Source: VRUE01 sp963745915 (GTDB lineage Bacteria > Actinomycetota > Thermoleophilia > Solirubrobacterales > 70-9). Taken from it: 64,000 nt of DNA. The position numbers were made by a program, and so were the translations under genes. The notes beneath the pieces were generated by a model. The model was not told the DNA's origin. It did no database searches and saw only the letters and a program-made list of their open reading frames with translations. Location of the stretch: assembly GCA_963745915.1 (NCBI GenBank), contig CAVUZA010000002.1, forward strand, positions 372,001-436,000. The letters run 5' to 3'. Of this stretch, positions 9,711-18,435 are shown piece after piece (positions within the stretch are counted from its first letter, which is position 1; each line of letters starts with the position of its first letter).

Positions 9711-10103
9711 TTAGCGCGCGGCCGGGTCGGGCTCGCCGAGCTTGGACAGGTCCGGGGCCTCGTAGGCCTCGCCCGCCTTGCCGCCGAGCACGAGGATGCG
9801 GATCCCGTCGGCACCGGGCCAGACCTTGCGCTTGACGCCGGGCCCGACGCGGGTGACGTGGTCGGCGTCGAGCGGGAAGCGCTCGCCGTCGATCTCGATC
9901 TCGCCGCCGCCGCCCAGGGTGACGTAGACCTCCTCCTGGCCGTCGTGGGCATGGTCGTGCTCGGGGTAGCCCTCATAGCCCGCCGGCATGTCGATGATCT
10001 GCATGCCGAACGACTCCACCCCCAGCTCGGCCCGCGCCCGCTTGAACCCGCCGCCGAACACCGCCTCCATCTCGTCGATCCGCTTCACCGCATAGCCACT
10101 CAT
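9711..10103 (-). CDS. Cupin-domain protein, 130 aa
   Basis: Single-domain cupin. Metal-binding first motif PEHDHAHDGQEEVYVTLGGG supplies His and Glu ligands; the second motif region is DADHVTRVGPGVKRKVW, in which the usual second His lies near position 90. No DNA-binding domain. Probably a small metal-dependent enzyme or ligand-binding protein. ATG 10103 is followed by SGYAVKRIDEMEAVFGGGF. Upstream of the TVP38 gene on the same strand and divergent from bcp, so the 112-bp gap holds promoters for both. Confidence 0.88.
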   Translation of the reverse strand: MSGYAVKRIDEMEAVFGGGFKRARAELGVESFGMQIIDMPAGYEGYPEHDHAHDGQEEVYVTLGGGGEIEIDGERFPLDADHVTRVGPGVKRKVWPGADGIRILVLGGKAGEAYEAPDLSKLGEPDPAAR

Positions 10104-10201
10104 CTCTCTCCCCCTCGCTAGAAGTTCGCGCGCCGCACCGACGCCCGCCCGATCCTAGCGCGAGTCCGAACGATCGTGCTTTTTGTCTGGGCCGCTCGCG
10201 C

Positions 10202-10207
10202 TAGTCT
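10202..10207 (+). promoter_or_regulatory. -10 box for bcp
   Basis: TAGTCT (TANNNT) sits 8 nt before GTG 10216, consistent with a leaderless bcp mRNA. The T-rich run at 10180-10184 upstream is a poor -35. Confidence 0.5.
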
Positions 10208-10215
10208 CCCGCGCC

Positions 10216-10692
10216 GTGCTCGAGCCCGGTGACAAGGCCCCTGACTTCACGCTGCCCGACCAAAATGGCGATTCGGTCAGGCTCGCCGACCTCGAGGGTC
10301 AGGTAGTCGTCCTCTACTTCTACCCCCGCGCCGACACGCCTGGCTGCACTACCCAGGCCTGTGGGGTGCGCGATCGGGGTGGCGAGTATGAGGAGGCGGG
10401 GGCGCGGGTGATCGGGGTTTCGCCCGACGAGGTCGAGGCGGTGGCCAAGTTCGACGCCAAGCACGGGCTCGGCTTCACCCTGCTCGCCGACGCCGACCAC
10501 GCGGTGGCCGAGGCCTACGGGACCTGGGTCGAGAAGTCGATGTACGGGCGCAAGTACATGGGCGTCCAGCGGGCGACGTTCATCGTCGACCCGGAGGGCA
10601 AGATCGCGCGCGTCTTCCCCAAGGTCCAGCCCAAGAAGCACGACGACCTGGTGCTCGCGGCACTGGCCGAGCTCGGCGACCGGGTTCGCTGA
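10216..10692 (+). CDS. bcp: Thioredoxin-dependent peroxiredoxin, Bcp/PrxQ type
   Basis: Thiol peroxidase of 158 residues reducing hydrogen and alkyl peroxides. The peroxidatic motif YPRADTPGCTTQACGVRD has the catalytic Cys and a second Cys five residues later, the PrxQ alpha-2 arrangement that forms an intramolecular disulfide. N-terminal LEPGDKAPDFTLPDQNG and C-terminal ATFIVDPEGKIARVF are typical. GTG 10216 is preferred to upstream starts because it gives the standard N-terminus and is spaced 8 nt from TAGTCT. Monocistronic. Confidence 0.96.
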   Translation: MLEPGDKAPDFTLPDQNGDSVRLADLEGQVVVLYFYPRADTPGCTTQACGVRDRGGEYEEAGARVIGVSPDEVEAVAKFDAKHGLGFTLLADADHAVAEAYGTWVEKSMYGRKYMGVQRATFIVDPEGKIARVFPKVQPKKHDDLVLAALAELGDRVR

Positions 10693-10723
10693 AGGTTTTT
10701 ACGCGGCATACGCGTACAAACGC

Positions 10724-11689
10724 TCAGCGAACGGCGACGAAGAGGATGAACGCCGCGTAGAGGGCGAACCAGGCGATGACGGCGGGCAGCTCGAAGCGGC
10801 TGCGGCGGTGGAGCATCTCGTAGGCGAGCAGGCCGCCGGCGAGGCCGAGGACGATCGAGAGGGCGGCGTTGGCGCTCAGCGCCCAGTCGGTGAAGAGCAG
10901 GCCGATGCCGAAGGGGATCGTCGACTGGAAGACCATCGCCCCGGTGATGTTGCCGAGCGCCAGCGAGTCCTTGCCCTCGCGCACCCAGAAGAAGCTGTTG
11001 ACCTTCTCCGGCAGCTCGGTCGCCAGCGGGGCGAGGACGAGGGCGAGGACGACGGCCTCGACGCCGAGGCTCTCGGCGACGTTGAGCAGCTCCTCGACGA
11101 AGAGGTGGGCGCCGCCGACCATCGCGCCGAGGCCGACCAGGAGCTGGATCACGCAGAGCAGCAGCCCGGGGTCGCGGCGGCGCTCCTCGCGGCGCTCGAA
11201 GATCAGCGGGTCGAGCGTGGCGTGGTCCTGCACCTCCCCTCCGGCCAGCAGGGTGCGGCGGATGTAGAGCGGGTAGGCGAGCAGAGCGGCGATGCCGACC
11301 GGGATCCGCAGCGCCGCCGGCGCCCCCCAGGCCAGCGCCAGTGAGAGGGCGAAGAAGGCGAGGAAGAAGAGCAGGTCGCGCTCCAGGGTCGGGCCGTGGG
11401 CGGCGAGCTCGGTCCCCTGCTCGCGGCGCTCGCGGTAGAGGTAGGCGAAGAGGCCGACCAGCCCCATCGCCAGGGTGCCGAGCAGGAAGGGGGCGCCGAC
11501 GATCGCCCCGATCGCCACCTGGTCGGCCCCTTCGGCGGCGCCGATCAGGGCGACGATCGCGATCAGCGTCTCCGGCATCGCCGTGCCGACCGCGGCCAGC
11601 AGGCTGCCGACCGCGCCTTCGCCCAGCGACATGCGGTGGCCGATCCACTCCACCGCGTTGGTGAAGAGCAGCGCCCCGGCGAGGATCAC
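10724..11689 (-). CDS. Sodium/calcium exchanger-family membrane protein
   Basis: About 321 residues, about ten membrane segments, with the two alpha repeats of the CaCA superfamily: GTAMPETLIAIVAL near the N-terminus and APLATELPEKVNSFFW in the second half, the acidic residues expected for cation binding being present. Probable cation/proton or cation/sodium antiport. The start is uncertain: the open frame continues upstream without a good ATG or GTG and the first hydrophobic stretch LLLALSFAVILAGALLF begins before GTG 11689, so a non-standard start or a frame error near 11700 is possible. Directly downstream of the lipoprotein gene, probably co-transcribed. Confidence 0.85.
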   Translation of the reverse strand: MILAGALLFTNAVEWIGHRMSLGEGAVGSLLAAVGTAMPETLIAIVALIGAAEGADQVAIGAIVGAPFLLGTLAMGLVGLFAYLYRERREQGTELAAHGPTLERDLLFFLAFFALSLALAWGAPAALRIPVGIAALLAYPLYIRRTLLAGGEVQDHATLDPLIFERREERRRDPGLLLCVIQLLVGLGAMVGGAHLFVEELLNVAESLGVEAVVLALVLAPLATELPEKVNSFFWVREGKDSLALGNITGAMVFQSTIPFGIGLLFTDWALSANAALSIVLGLAGGLLAYEMLHRRSRFELPAVIAWFALYAAFILFVAVR

Positions 11690-11721
11690 CGCGAAGCTGA
11701 GCGCGAGGAGGAGCCCTTCGG

Positions 11722-12741
11722 CTACTGGGTGCTCCCGCTGCCGAGCCCTTCGAGCAGGCCGTTGAGCCCGCCCGGGCCGCCGAGCCCGCCGGCGCCGCCG
11801 CCCTGCAGCAGGCCGAGCAGTTCGATCGGGTTGACGCCGAGCTTCAGAAACAGCTCGTTGAGCGGCCGCGAGCCCTGCGGGGCGCTGATCTCCTGCTCCT
11901 CGTCGACCCCGGTGAGCGACATGTCGAACTCGACGTCGACCTCGCGCGCGCCACCTTCGACCGAGCCCTTCGGCGGTTCGATCTTCAGCCTGGCGACGAC
12001 GCGGCGGATGATGTGGTCGTCGCCGACGTAGAGGTCGACGTGGGCGTCCTTCAGCGAGTCCTCGACCGTGCCCTTGGACTGGCTGAGTTCGGCCGGCGAG
12101 GGCAGCGGGCCGGCCGCTTTCAGCTGGGCGCTGCAGGCCGGGTCTTCGCTGAGCTCGGTGAGGGCGTCGATCGCGCCGCCGGCGTTGACGTCGCCGCTGA
12201 CCTTGGTCGTGCTTTCGCCGCCGACCTCGGCCTCGCTGGTTTCGCTCAGGTTTTCGAGGAAGTTGCCGAATTCGAGTTCGCTCGCCGCCTCCTGGCAGGC
12301 GGTCGCTTCGGCCGAGCGGTCGGCGCCCCGGCCCTGCTGACGGAAGGTGGCGCGGATGAAGTTGAAGGTGGTCGGGTCGACTTCGTACTCGGTGCCTTCG
12401 TAGTCGACGTAGGCGCGGTTGCCGAGCACGGTGAGGCCGCCTTCGAAGTCGACCTTCTGGCCGCCGACGCCGCCCTTGGCGCTGGCGGTCAGGTCGAGGT
12501 CGGGGAGTTCGTCGCCTTCTTCGCCTTCGAACGGGCCGCTGAGCTCGACGTCGACATGGCCGCTCTTCTTGCCCTTGACGTCGATCCCGAGGCTGAGGTC
12601 GATCTGGCCGCTCTGCACGCCTTTCAGCGTCGCTTCTTCGACGACCTGCTGCGGGTCGTCGCTGCCGCCGCCGCCGCAGGCGGCGAGCGTGGCGGCGAGC
12701 GCCAGCGCGGCGAGGAGGGCGGGGATGCGAAGTCGGCTCAA
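11722..12741 (-). CDS. Secreted lipoprotein, LppX/LprG-like, 339 aa
   Basis: TTG start at 12741 with AGGGAGA a few nt upstream, then signal peptide and lipobox LAATLAACGGGG. The mature part contains VKGKKSGHVDVELSGPFEGE, LTVLGNRAYVDYEGTEYEV and a later DLYVGDDHIIRRVVARLKIE strand pair, reminiscent of the LppX/LprAFG beta-structure that binds lipids, as in many actinobacterial lipoproteins. The C-terminus is Gly/Leu-rich (GGGAGGLGGPGGLNGLLEGL). It sits between ppk2 (38-bp gap) and the exchanger. The lipid-binding role is inferred from fold resemblance only. Confidence 0.82.
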   Translation of the reverse strand: MSRLRIPALLAALALAATLAACGGGGSDDPQQVVEEATLKGVQSGQIDLSLGIDVKGKKSGHVDVELSGPFEGEEGDELPDLDLTASAKGGVGGQKVDFEGGLTVLGNRAYVDYEGTEYEVDPTTFNFIRATFRQQGRGADRSAEATACQEAASELEFGNFLENLSETSEAEVGGESTTKVSGDVNAGGAIDALTELSEDPACSAQLKAAGPLPSPAELSQSKGTVEDSLKDAHVDLYVGDDHIIRRVVARLKIEPPKGSVEGGAREVDVEFDMSLTGVDEEQEISAPQGSRPLNELFLKLGVNPIELLGLLQGGGAGGLGGPGGLNGLLEGLGSGSTQ

Positions 12742-12779
12742 GATGGTTCTCCCTGGCAGTCGGTGCTGAGGCCTGAAGC

Positions 12780-13541
12780 TTACGGGGCCGGCGGCGGCTC
12801 CCGGCCCCAGGCCCGCATTCCCTCCTCGATCGCCTCGATCGTCGCCCGCACGACGGCAACCCGGGCGTAGCGCTTGGACTCGGCGGCGATCGGCCGCCAG
12901 CGGGCGCGCGGCTCGTCGGTGCGGGCGAGCATGTCCTCGACCGCCTGCTCGTACTCGGCGCGCCGGCCGCGGTTGGCCCAGTCCTCCTCGGTCAGCTTCC
13001 AGGCCTTGAGCGGGTCGGCGGCGCGCCGTTCGAAGCGCCGCAGCTGCTCCTCGGGCGAGACGTGCAGCCAGAGCTTGACCAGGATCGTGCCCTCGTTGGC
13101 GAGCGTGCGCTCGAAGCTGTTGATCTCGTCGTAGGCGCGCAGCCACTGCTCGCGCGTCGCCAGCTCCTCGACCCGCTCGACCAGCACCCGCCCGTACCAG
13201 GAGCGGTCGAAGACCGCCATCCCGCCCCAGCCCGGCAGCACCGGCCAGAAGCGCCAGAGGAAGTGGTGGCGGCGCTCGTCGGCGGTCGGCGCGGCGAACT
13301 GGACGACGCGCACGTGGCGCGGGTCCAGCGGCGCCACCAGGCGTTTGATCGCGCCGCCCTTGCCGGAGGCGTCCCAGCCCTCGAAGAGGACCAGCAGCGG
13401 CGGCCCGAGCCCGGCGTCGCCGATCAGCCCGCCGAGGGTCAGGCGCAGCTGGGTCAGCCGTTCCCAGGCGAGCCCCAGCTCGCGCTCCTCCTCGCGGCGG
13501 CTGAGCGTCAGCGAGAGATCGACCGCATCCAGCCGTCCCAT
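12780..13541 (-). CDS. ppk2: Polyphosphate kinase 2 family protein
   Basis: P-loop kinase that uses polyphosphate to phosphorylate nucleotides. 253 residues, as expected for a one-domain PPK2. Walker A FEGWDASGKGGAIKRL, lid region, and Walker B-type motif FDRSWYGRV are intact, followed by the typical WLHVSPEEQLRRFERR and KLTEEDWANR. Whether it favours NDP or NMP (class I, II or III) was not resolved by eye. First gene of a likely minus-strand run ppk2, lipoprotein, exchanger. Confidence 0.94.
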   Translation of the reverse strand: MGRLDAVDLSLTLSRREEERELGLAWERLTQLRLTLGGLIGDAGLGPPLLVLFEGWDASGKGGAIKRLVAPLDPRHVRVVQFAAPTADERRHHFLWRFWPVLPGWGGMAVFDRSWYGRVLVERVEELATREQWLRAYDEINSFERTLANEGTILVKLWLHVSPEEQLRRFERRAADPLKAWKLTEEDWANRGRRAEYEQAVEDMLARTDEPRARWRPIAAESKRYARVAVVRATIEAIEEGMRAWGREPPPAP

Positions 13542-13554
13542 GCCCCGATCCTAC

Positions 13555-13604
13555 GCTGACTTCCTGGTTTGGGGCGAAATTGCGTCCCAAACCGGGAAGT
13601 CAGC
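13555..13604. repeat. Long imperfect palindrome, 19-bp arms
   Basis: Arms at 13555-13573 and 13586-13604 match at 18 of 19 positions around a 12-nt spacer. It lies between ppk2 and the two-segment membrane protein. No T tract follows on either strand, so it is not a classical terminator. Similar stand-alone palindromes occur at 24.05, 28.45, 29.14, 42.15 and 62.98 kb. Confidence 0.75.
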
Positions 13605-13607
13605 ATC

Positions 13608-13832
13608 TCAGCGCGTGGTCTCGATCTTGCGCGGCGGGTCCTCGGTGAGGTTGAGGGCTAGGGGGAAGAAGAGGGCGCCGAGGAAGATCAGGACGATGCC
13701 GGTTACGACCAGCCAGCGGGCCGAGCTGAGGTGGCCGAGGATGCCGGCGGCGAAGCCGATCAGGACCAGGGCGATGTAGGGGCCGGCGCTGTGCGGGAGC
13801 AGGGCGGCGAGGGGCAGGAGGAGGTCGGGCAC
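13608..13832 (-). CDS. Small two-segment membrane protein, 74 aa
   Basis: Two hydrophobic segments (YIALVLIGFAAGILGHL and WLVVTGIVLIFLGALFFPLAL) and a short polar tail EDPPRKIETTR. No family recognised. GTG start 13832, with GATAAT 8 nt upstream on the minus strand, suggesting a leaderless transcript. Divergent from the MoxR gene with only 23 bp between start codons. Confidence 0.7.
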   Translation of the reverse strand: MPDLLLPLAALLPHSAGPYIALVLIGFAAGILGHLSSARWLVVTGIVLIFLGALFFPLALNLTEDPPRKIETTR

Positions 13833-13840
13833 GAACCGGG

Positions 13841-13848
13841 ATTATCAT
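13841..13848. promoter_or_regulatory. Overlapping divergent -10 boxes
   Basis: Plus-strand TATCAT (13843-13848, 7 nt before the moxR ATG) and minus-strand GATAAT (13841-13846, 8 nt before GTG 13832) share four base pairs, so the two promoters cannot be occupied at once. Confidence 0.55.
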
Positions 13849-13855
13849 CGCCTCC

Positions 13856-14743
13856 ATGGCCGATGGCTCCGTCGCGGAGGTGAAGGAGGCGCTGGCCGGG
13901 GTCGGCTACCTCGCCGACGAGCCGGCGGCGCTGGTCTCCTTCCTCGCCCAGAAGCTGGGCAAGCCGGTCCTGGTCGAGGGCCCGGCGGGGGTCGGCAAGA
14001 CCGAGCTGGCCAAGGCGCTCTCCCGCGCCAGCGGCCGCGAGCTGATCCGCCTGCAGTGCTACGAGGGTCTCGACGAGGCCAAGGCCCTGTACGAGTGGAA
14101 CTACCGCAAGCAGCTGCTGCGCATCCAGGCCGGCGGCGAGGACGGCTGGGAGGACGTCCACGGCGACATCTTCAGCGACGAGTTCCTGCTCGAGCGGCCG
14201 CTGATGCAGGCGATCGCCAGCCCCGACCCGGTCGTCCTGCTGATCGACGAGATCGACAAGACCGACCAGGAGTTCGAGGCGATGCTGCTCGAGCTGCTCT
14301 CCGACTTCCAGATCACGATCCCCGAGCTGGGCCGGGTCGAGGCGAAGACGATGCCGGTCGTCGTCCTCACCTCCAACGACTCGCGCGAGCTGACCGAGGC
14401 GCTGAAGCGGCGCTGCCTCTACCTCTGGCTCGACTACCCCGAGCTCGAGCGCGAGATGGAGATCGTCCGCCTGCACGCCCCCGAGCTGCCCGAGGCCCTG
14501 GCCCGGCGCCTGGTCGAGGTGGTGCGCATGGTCCGCGACCTGGACCTGAAGAAGCCGCCCTCGATCGCCGAGTCGATCGACTGGGCGCGCACCCTGCTGC
14601 TGATGGGGGCCGAGGACATCGACGCCGAGACCTTCGCCAACTCGATGTCGATCATCGTCAAGCACCGCACCGACATCGAGCTGGTGGCGGAGCGGGTCGG
14701 GGTGAAGCTTGCCGCCGCAGAGTCCCTACGGGCCGAGGGCTGA
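13856..14743 (+). CDS. MoxR-family AAA+ ATPase
   Basis: 295 residues. Walker A VEGPAGVGKTELAKAL near residue 40, Walker B VVLLIDEIDKTDQEFEAML, sensor region VVVLTSNDSRELTEALKRRCL with the arginine finger, and a C-terminal lid. MoxR ATPases act as chaperones that insert metals or activate partner enzymes together with VWA proteins; the partner gene follows with a 35-nt overlap, which supports a functional pair. No dehydrogenase subunit is adjacent, so the client is unknown. Start ATG 13856 follows TATCAT by 7 nt. Confidence 0.93.
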   Translation: MADGSVAEVKEALAGVGYLADEPAALVSFLAQKLGKPVLVEGPAGVGKTELAKALSRASGRELIRLQCYEGLDEAKALYEWNYRKQLLRIQAGGEDGWEDVHGDIFSDEFLLERPLMQAIASPDPVVLLIDEIDKTDQEFEAMLLELLSDFQITIPELGRVEAKTMPVVVLTSNDSRELTEALKRRCLYLWLDYPELEREMEIVRLHAPELPEALARRLVEVVRMVRDLDLKKPPSIAESIDWARTLLLMGAEDIDAETFANSMSIIVKHRTDIELVAERVGVKLAAAESLRAEG

Positions 14744-16133
14744 GGCGGGGCCGCCGGGGCTGGCGGCCAGGCTGCTCGGCTTCTGCGAGGAGCTGCGCGG
14801 CGAGGGCGTCGCGGTCGGCACCTCGGAGATCCTCGACGCCTTCGCCGCGCTCGAGCAGGTGCCCTGGACCTCGCGCGAGGACTTCCGCGAGGCGCTGGCG
14901 GCGACGATCGCCAAGTCCCAGGAGGACCGCCGCGTGTTCGAGCTGCTCTTCGAGCGCTACTTCTTCCGCGGCGCCGAGGCGGAGGCGATCGCGCGCGGGG
15001 TCGAGGAGCAGGGCCGCCGCCACGAGGGCGGCGAGCGGCTCGACATCGACGAGCTGCGCGAGCAGGTGCGCCAGGCGATCGTCGAGGGCAACGACGGCGA
15101 GATGCGCGACCTGGCGCGGCTGGCGATCTCGGCCTTCGGCCGCCAGGGCGAGGGCTCGGGCGTGGTCGGCGTCGACGTGCAGCGGATCCGGCGCACGCTG
15201 GGGCTCTCGGCCGGCCAGCAGCCGCCGGCCGAGGACGGGGCGGCCGAGCTGGCGCCGATCGACCGCGAGCAGCTCAACGCCTTCGAGCGCCACCTGCGCC
15301 GCGAGCTCGAGCGCGACCTGATCGAGCGCACCGAAACCCTGCCCCCCTCCCGCCCCCTGGCCGAGCTCGACCGGGCGCTGCCGACCAGCCCGACCCAGGA
15401 CCTGGCCGCCGTGCACCGCGCCGTCTCGCAGATGAAGCGGCGGCTGGCGACCCTCGGCCACGAGCAGCGCGGGCGGCGGCGCGACCGGGCCGTCGACGTG
15501 CGGCGCACGCTGCGCGCCTCGCTGGAGACCGGCGGGGTGCCGATGCACCTGCGCTACCGGCCGAAGCGGCCGCGGCGGCCGGAGATCTACGTCCTCTGCG
15601 ACGTCTCGACCTCGGTCACCTCGGCCAGCGTCTTCTTCCTCTCCGTCCTGCACGCCCTGCACGACTCGTTCCGCAAGCTGCGCAGCTTCGTCTTCATCGA
15701 GCGCATCTCCGAGGTGACCGAGGTCTTCGAGCACGAGCGCGACTTCCGCGCGATCGCCCAGCGGATCTCCAGCGAGGGCGGCGTCGCCGACGTCTCCGGC
15801 TACACCGACTACGGCCGGGTCTGGCTCGAGTTCCTGACCGAGATCAGCGACGACCTCGACCCGCGCTCGACCGTGATCGTGCTCGGCGACGCCCGCACCA
15901 ACGGCCGCGAGCCGCACGCCGAGGTCTTCGCCCAGGTCGCCGAGCGCGCCGGCCGCCTCTTCTGGCTCAACCCCGAGCCGCGCCTGTACTGGAACTACGG
16001 CGACTCGGTGATGGCCGCCTACGAGCGCCACTGCGACGGCGCCTTCGAGTGCTGGACCACCCGCCACCTGGAGAACTTCGTCAACGTCGTCGCCGGCGGC
16101 CAGGACTCAAGCGGCGCCCCCGCCCGCCGATAA
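14709..16133 (+). CDS. CoxE-like VWA-domain protein
   Basis: About 474 residues. N-terminal helical part, then a VWA fold with MIDAS motif CDVSTSVTSASVFFL (DxSxS), VSGYTDYGRVWLEFL and VIVLGDARTNGREP. Family members work with MoxR ATPases. Start taken at TTG 14709, which overlaps moxR by 35 nt; later starts near 14760 are possible. It ends 7 nt before the GGDEF-EAL gene, so the three genes are probably one operon. Confidence 0.9.
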   Translation: MPPQSPYGPRAEAGPPGLAARLLGFCEELRGEGVAVGTSEILDAFAALEQVPWTSREDFREALAATIAKSQEDRRVFELLFERYFFRGAEAEAIARGVEEQGRRHEGGERLDIDELREQVRQAIVEGNDGEMRDLARLAISAFGRQGEGSGVVGVDVQRIRRTLGLSAGQQPPAEDGAAELAPIDREQLNAFERHLRRELERDLIERTETLPPSRPLAELDRALPTSPTQDLAAVHRAVSQMKRRLATLGHEQRGRRRDRAVDVRRTLRASLETGGVPMHLRYRPKRPRRPEIYVLCDVSTSVTSASVFFLSVLHALHDSFRKLRSFVFIERISEVTEVFEHERDFRAIAQRISSEGGVADVSGYTDYGRVWLEFLTEISDDLDPRSTVIVLGDARTNGREPHAEVFAQVAERAGRLFWLNPEPRLYWNYGDSVMAAYERHCDGAFECWTTRHLENFVNVVAGGQDSSGAPARR

Positions 16134-16140
16134 GGCGGGC

Positions 16141-18435
16141 ATGGACGACTCGACCCCCGCCGGGGGCTGGCCGGAGAAGCGCGTCAGCGAGTTCCTCGAC
16201 CAGATCTCGGCCGGCGGCGAGGACTACCGGCGCTTGGTCGAGCGGCTGCCGGCGATCGTCTACGCGGCCGAGCTCGGCGAGAGCGGGCGCTGGCGCTACG
16301 TCAGCCCCCAGGTCGAGAAGATCCTCGGCTACACGCCGGAGGAATGGCTCGCCGACCGCGACCTGTGGGCGAAGCTGCTGCACCCCGCCGACCGCGAGCG
16401 CGCCCTCTCCCAGGAGACGCGCAAGACGATCGGCAACCGCAACCCGCCGCCGCTCGACTACCGGATGGTGACCCGCGACGGGCGCACGGTCTGGATCCTC
16501 GACGAGGCGGTGCTCGAGCCCGACGAGGAAGGCACCCCGATCTGGCACGGCGTCCTCTACGACATCACCGAGCGCAAGGCGGCCGAGCAGGAGGCCCAGC
16601 GCGCCGCCGCCCAGCAGGCGGTGGTCGCCCGGCTCGGCGGCCGGGCGCTGAAGGACGGCGAGCCCGACGCGCTGATGGCCGAGGCGGTGGCGGCGATGGA
16701 GGAGATCGACGGCGTGGTCGCCGCCTGCATCTGGGAGATCGGCCGCGACGGGCGCCGGCTCAGCCTGCGCGCCGGGCTCGAGGGCCGCATCGTCGGCTCG
16801 ACCCGGGCCTCGGCGGCGCGCGACTCGCACGCCGGCGCCGCGCTCGACTCGCGCCTGCACGTGATCGTCGACGACTGGCAGGCCGAGCAGCGCTTCTCGA
16901 TGCCGCCGGCGCTGCGCGTGCTCGGCATCCGCAGCAGCCTCGCGGTCGTGATCGACGGCAAGCAGCAGCCCTTCGGCGTGCTCGACATCCACTCGGCCGA
17001 GCCCAACCGCTTCACCCCGCACGACGTCCACTTCCTCCAGGCCGCGGCCAACGTGCTCGCCGACGCGATCGAGCGCCACTCCGCCGACGAGGCGCTGCGC
17101 CACCGCGTCCTGCACGACCCGCTCACCGGCCTGCCCAACCGGCCCAGCTTCGTCGACTCGCTCGGCGACGCGCTGACCCGCAGCGGCGTCTCCGGCTCGC
17201 CGGTCGGGATCCTCTTCCTCGACCTCGACAACTTCAAGCTGATCAACGACAGCATGGGCCACCACGCCGGCGACGAGCTGCTGCGCGCCGTCGCCCCCCG
17301 CCTGCGCGGCCACCTGCGCCCCGGCGACATCGTCGCCCGCTTCGGCGGCGACGAGTTCGGCATCCTCGTCGACCGCCTCGCCGACGAGGACGAGGCGGTG
17401 GCGATCGCCGACCGGATCGCCTCGGCCTTCGCCGAGCCCTACGTGATGGGCGGCGTCGAGCACTTCGTCAGCGCCAGCGTCGGCATCGCCGTCGCCCGCC
17501 CCTCGAGCCGCGAGCCGATCGACGCCGACATGCTGATCCGCGACGCCGACGCGGCGATGTACCGGGCCAAGGAACGGGGCCGGGCGCGCTGCGAGCTGTT
17601 CGACGCCGAGATGCGGGCGCGGGCGCTGCGCCGGCTCGAGGTCGAGCGCGAGCTGCGCGGGGCGCTGGAGCGCGAGGAGCTGGAGCTGCACTACCAGCCG
17701 CTGGTCGCCCTGCGCAGCGGCGCGATCACCGGCTTCGAGGCGCTGGTCCGCTGGCGCCACCCCGAGCGCGGCCTGCTCGACCCCGGCGACTTCGTCCCGG
17801 TCGCCGAGGACAGCGGCCTGATCGAGCCGATCGGCCGCTGGGTGCAGGAACGCGCCTGCCGCCAGGTGCTCGCCTGGCATGAGCTGCGCCCCGACGAGCG
17901 CCCCTTCGACGTCTCGGTCAACCTCTCCGCCCGCCAGGTGACCAACCGCGACCTGCCCGCGGCGCTGGCCGAGATCCTCGGCGGCGCCGGGCTCGACCCG
18001 GTCCACCTGCGGCTGGAGATCACCGAGAGCGCCCTGGTCGAGGAGTCGGCGACGGTGACCGGCACCCTGGGGGCGCTCAGCGAGCTCGGCGTCGGCCTCG
18101 TCCTCGACGACTTCGGCACCGGCTACTCCTCGCTCGCCTACCTCAACCGCTTCCCCTTCGACGGGCTGAAGATCGACCGCTCCTTCGTCGAGGCGCTCGG
18201 GGTCGAACAGGAGCGCACGGCGATCGTCGAGGCGATCATCGGCATGGCGCGGGCGCTCTCGCTCGACGTGATCGCCGAGGGGGTCGAGAACGAGCCGCAG
18301 GTCTCCGAGCTGCGCCGCCTCGACTGCGACTACGCCCAGGGCCACCTCTTCTCGCGGGCGCTGCCGGCGGAGAAGATCTCGGCGATGCTGAGCGAGGGGG
18401 CGCCGCTCTACTCGGGGATCTCGCCCGGCAGGTAG
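16141..18435 (+). CDS. PAS-GAF-GGDEF-EAL cyclic di-GMP protein
   Basis: 764 residues. PAS domain (about 30-145, RLPAIVYAAELGESGRWRYV), GAF-like domain (about 160-310, ending LQAAANVLADAIERHS), GGDEF domain with intact RFGGDEFGILV and a preceding RPGD inhibitory site, then EAL domain with GFEALVRWRHP, ITESALVEE, DDFGTGYSSLAYL and FDGLKIDRSF. Both catalytic signatures look complete, so it could make and break c-di-GMP in response to a PAS/GAF signal. No membrane segment, so probably cytoplasmic. Begins 7 nt after the VWA gene. Its end overlaps the convergent importer gene by 28 nt. Confidence 0.95.
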   Translation: MDDSTPAGGWPEKRVSEFLDQISAGGEDYRRLVERLPAIVYAAELGESGRWRYVSPQVEKILGYTPEEWLADRDLWAKLLHPADRERALSQETRKTIGNRNPPPLDYRMVTRDGRTVWILDEAVLEPDEEGTPIWHGVLYDITERKAAEQEAQRAAAQQAVVARLGGRALKDGEPDALMAEAVAAMEEIDGVVAACIWEIGRDGRRLSLRAGLEGRIVGSTRASAARDSHAGAALDSRLHVIVDDWQAEQRFSMPPALRVLGIRSSLAVVIDGKQQPFGVLDIHSAEPNRFTPHDVHFLQAAANVLADAIERHSADEALRHRVLHDPLTGLPNRPSFVDSLGDALTRSGVSGSPVGILFLDLDNFKLINDSMGHHAGDELLRAVAPRLRGHLRPGDIVARFGGDEFGILVDRLADEDEAVAIADRIASAFAEPYVMGGVEHFVSASVGIAVARPSSREPIDADMLIRDADAAMYRAKERGRARCELFDAEMRARALRRLEVERELRGALEREELELHYQPLVALRSGAITGFEALVRWRHPERGLLDPGDFVPVAEDSGLIEPIGRWVQERACRQVLAWHELRPDERPFDVSVNLSARQVTNRDLPAALAEILGGAGLDPVHLRLEITESALVEESATVTGTLGALSELGVGLVLDDFGTGYSSLAYLNRFPFDGLKIDRSFVEALGVEQERTAIVEAIIGMARALSLDVIAEGVENEPQVSELRRLDCDYAQGHLFSRALPAEKISAMLSEGAPLYSGISPGR

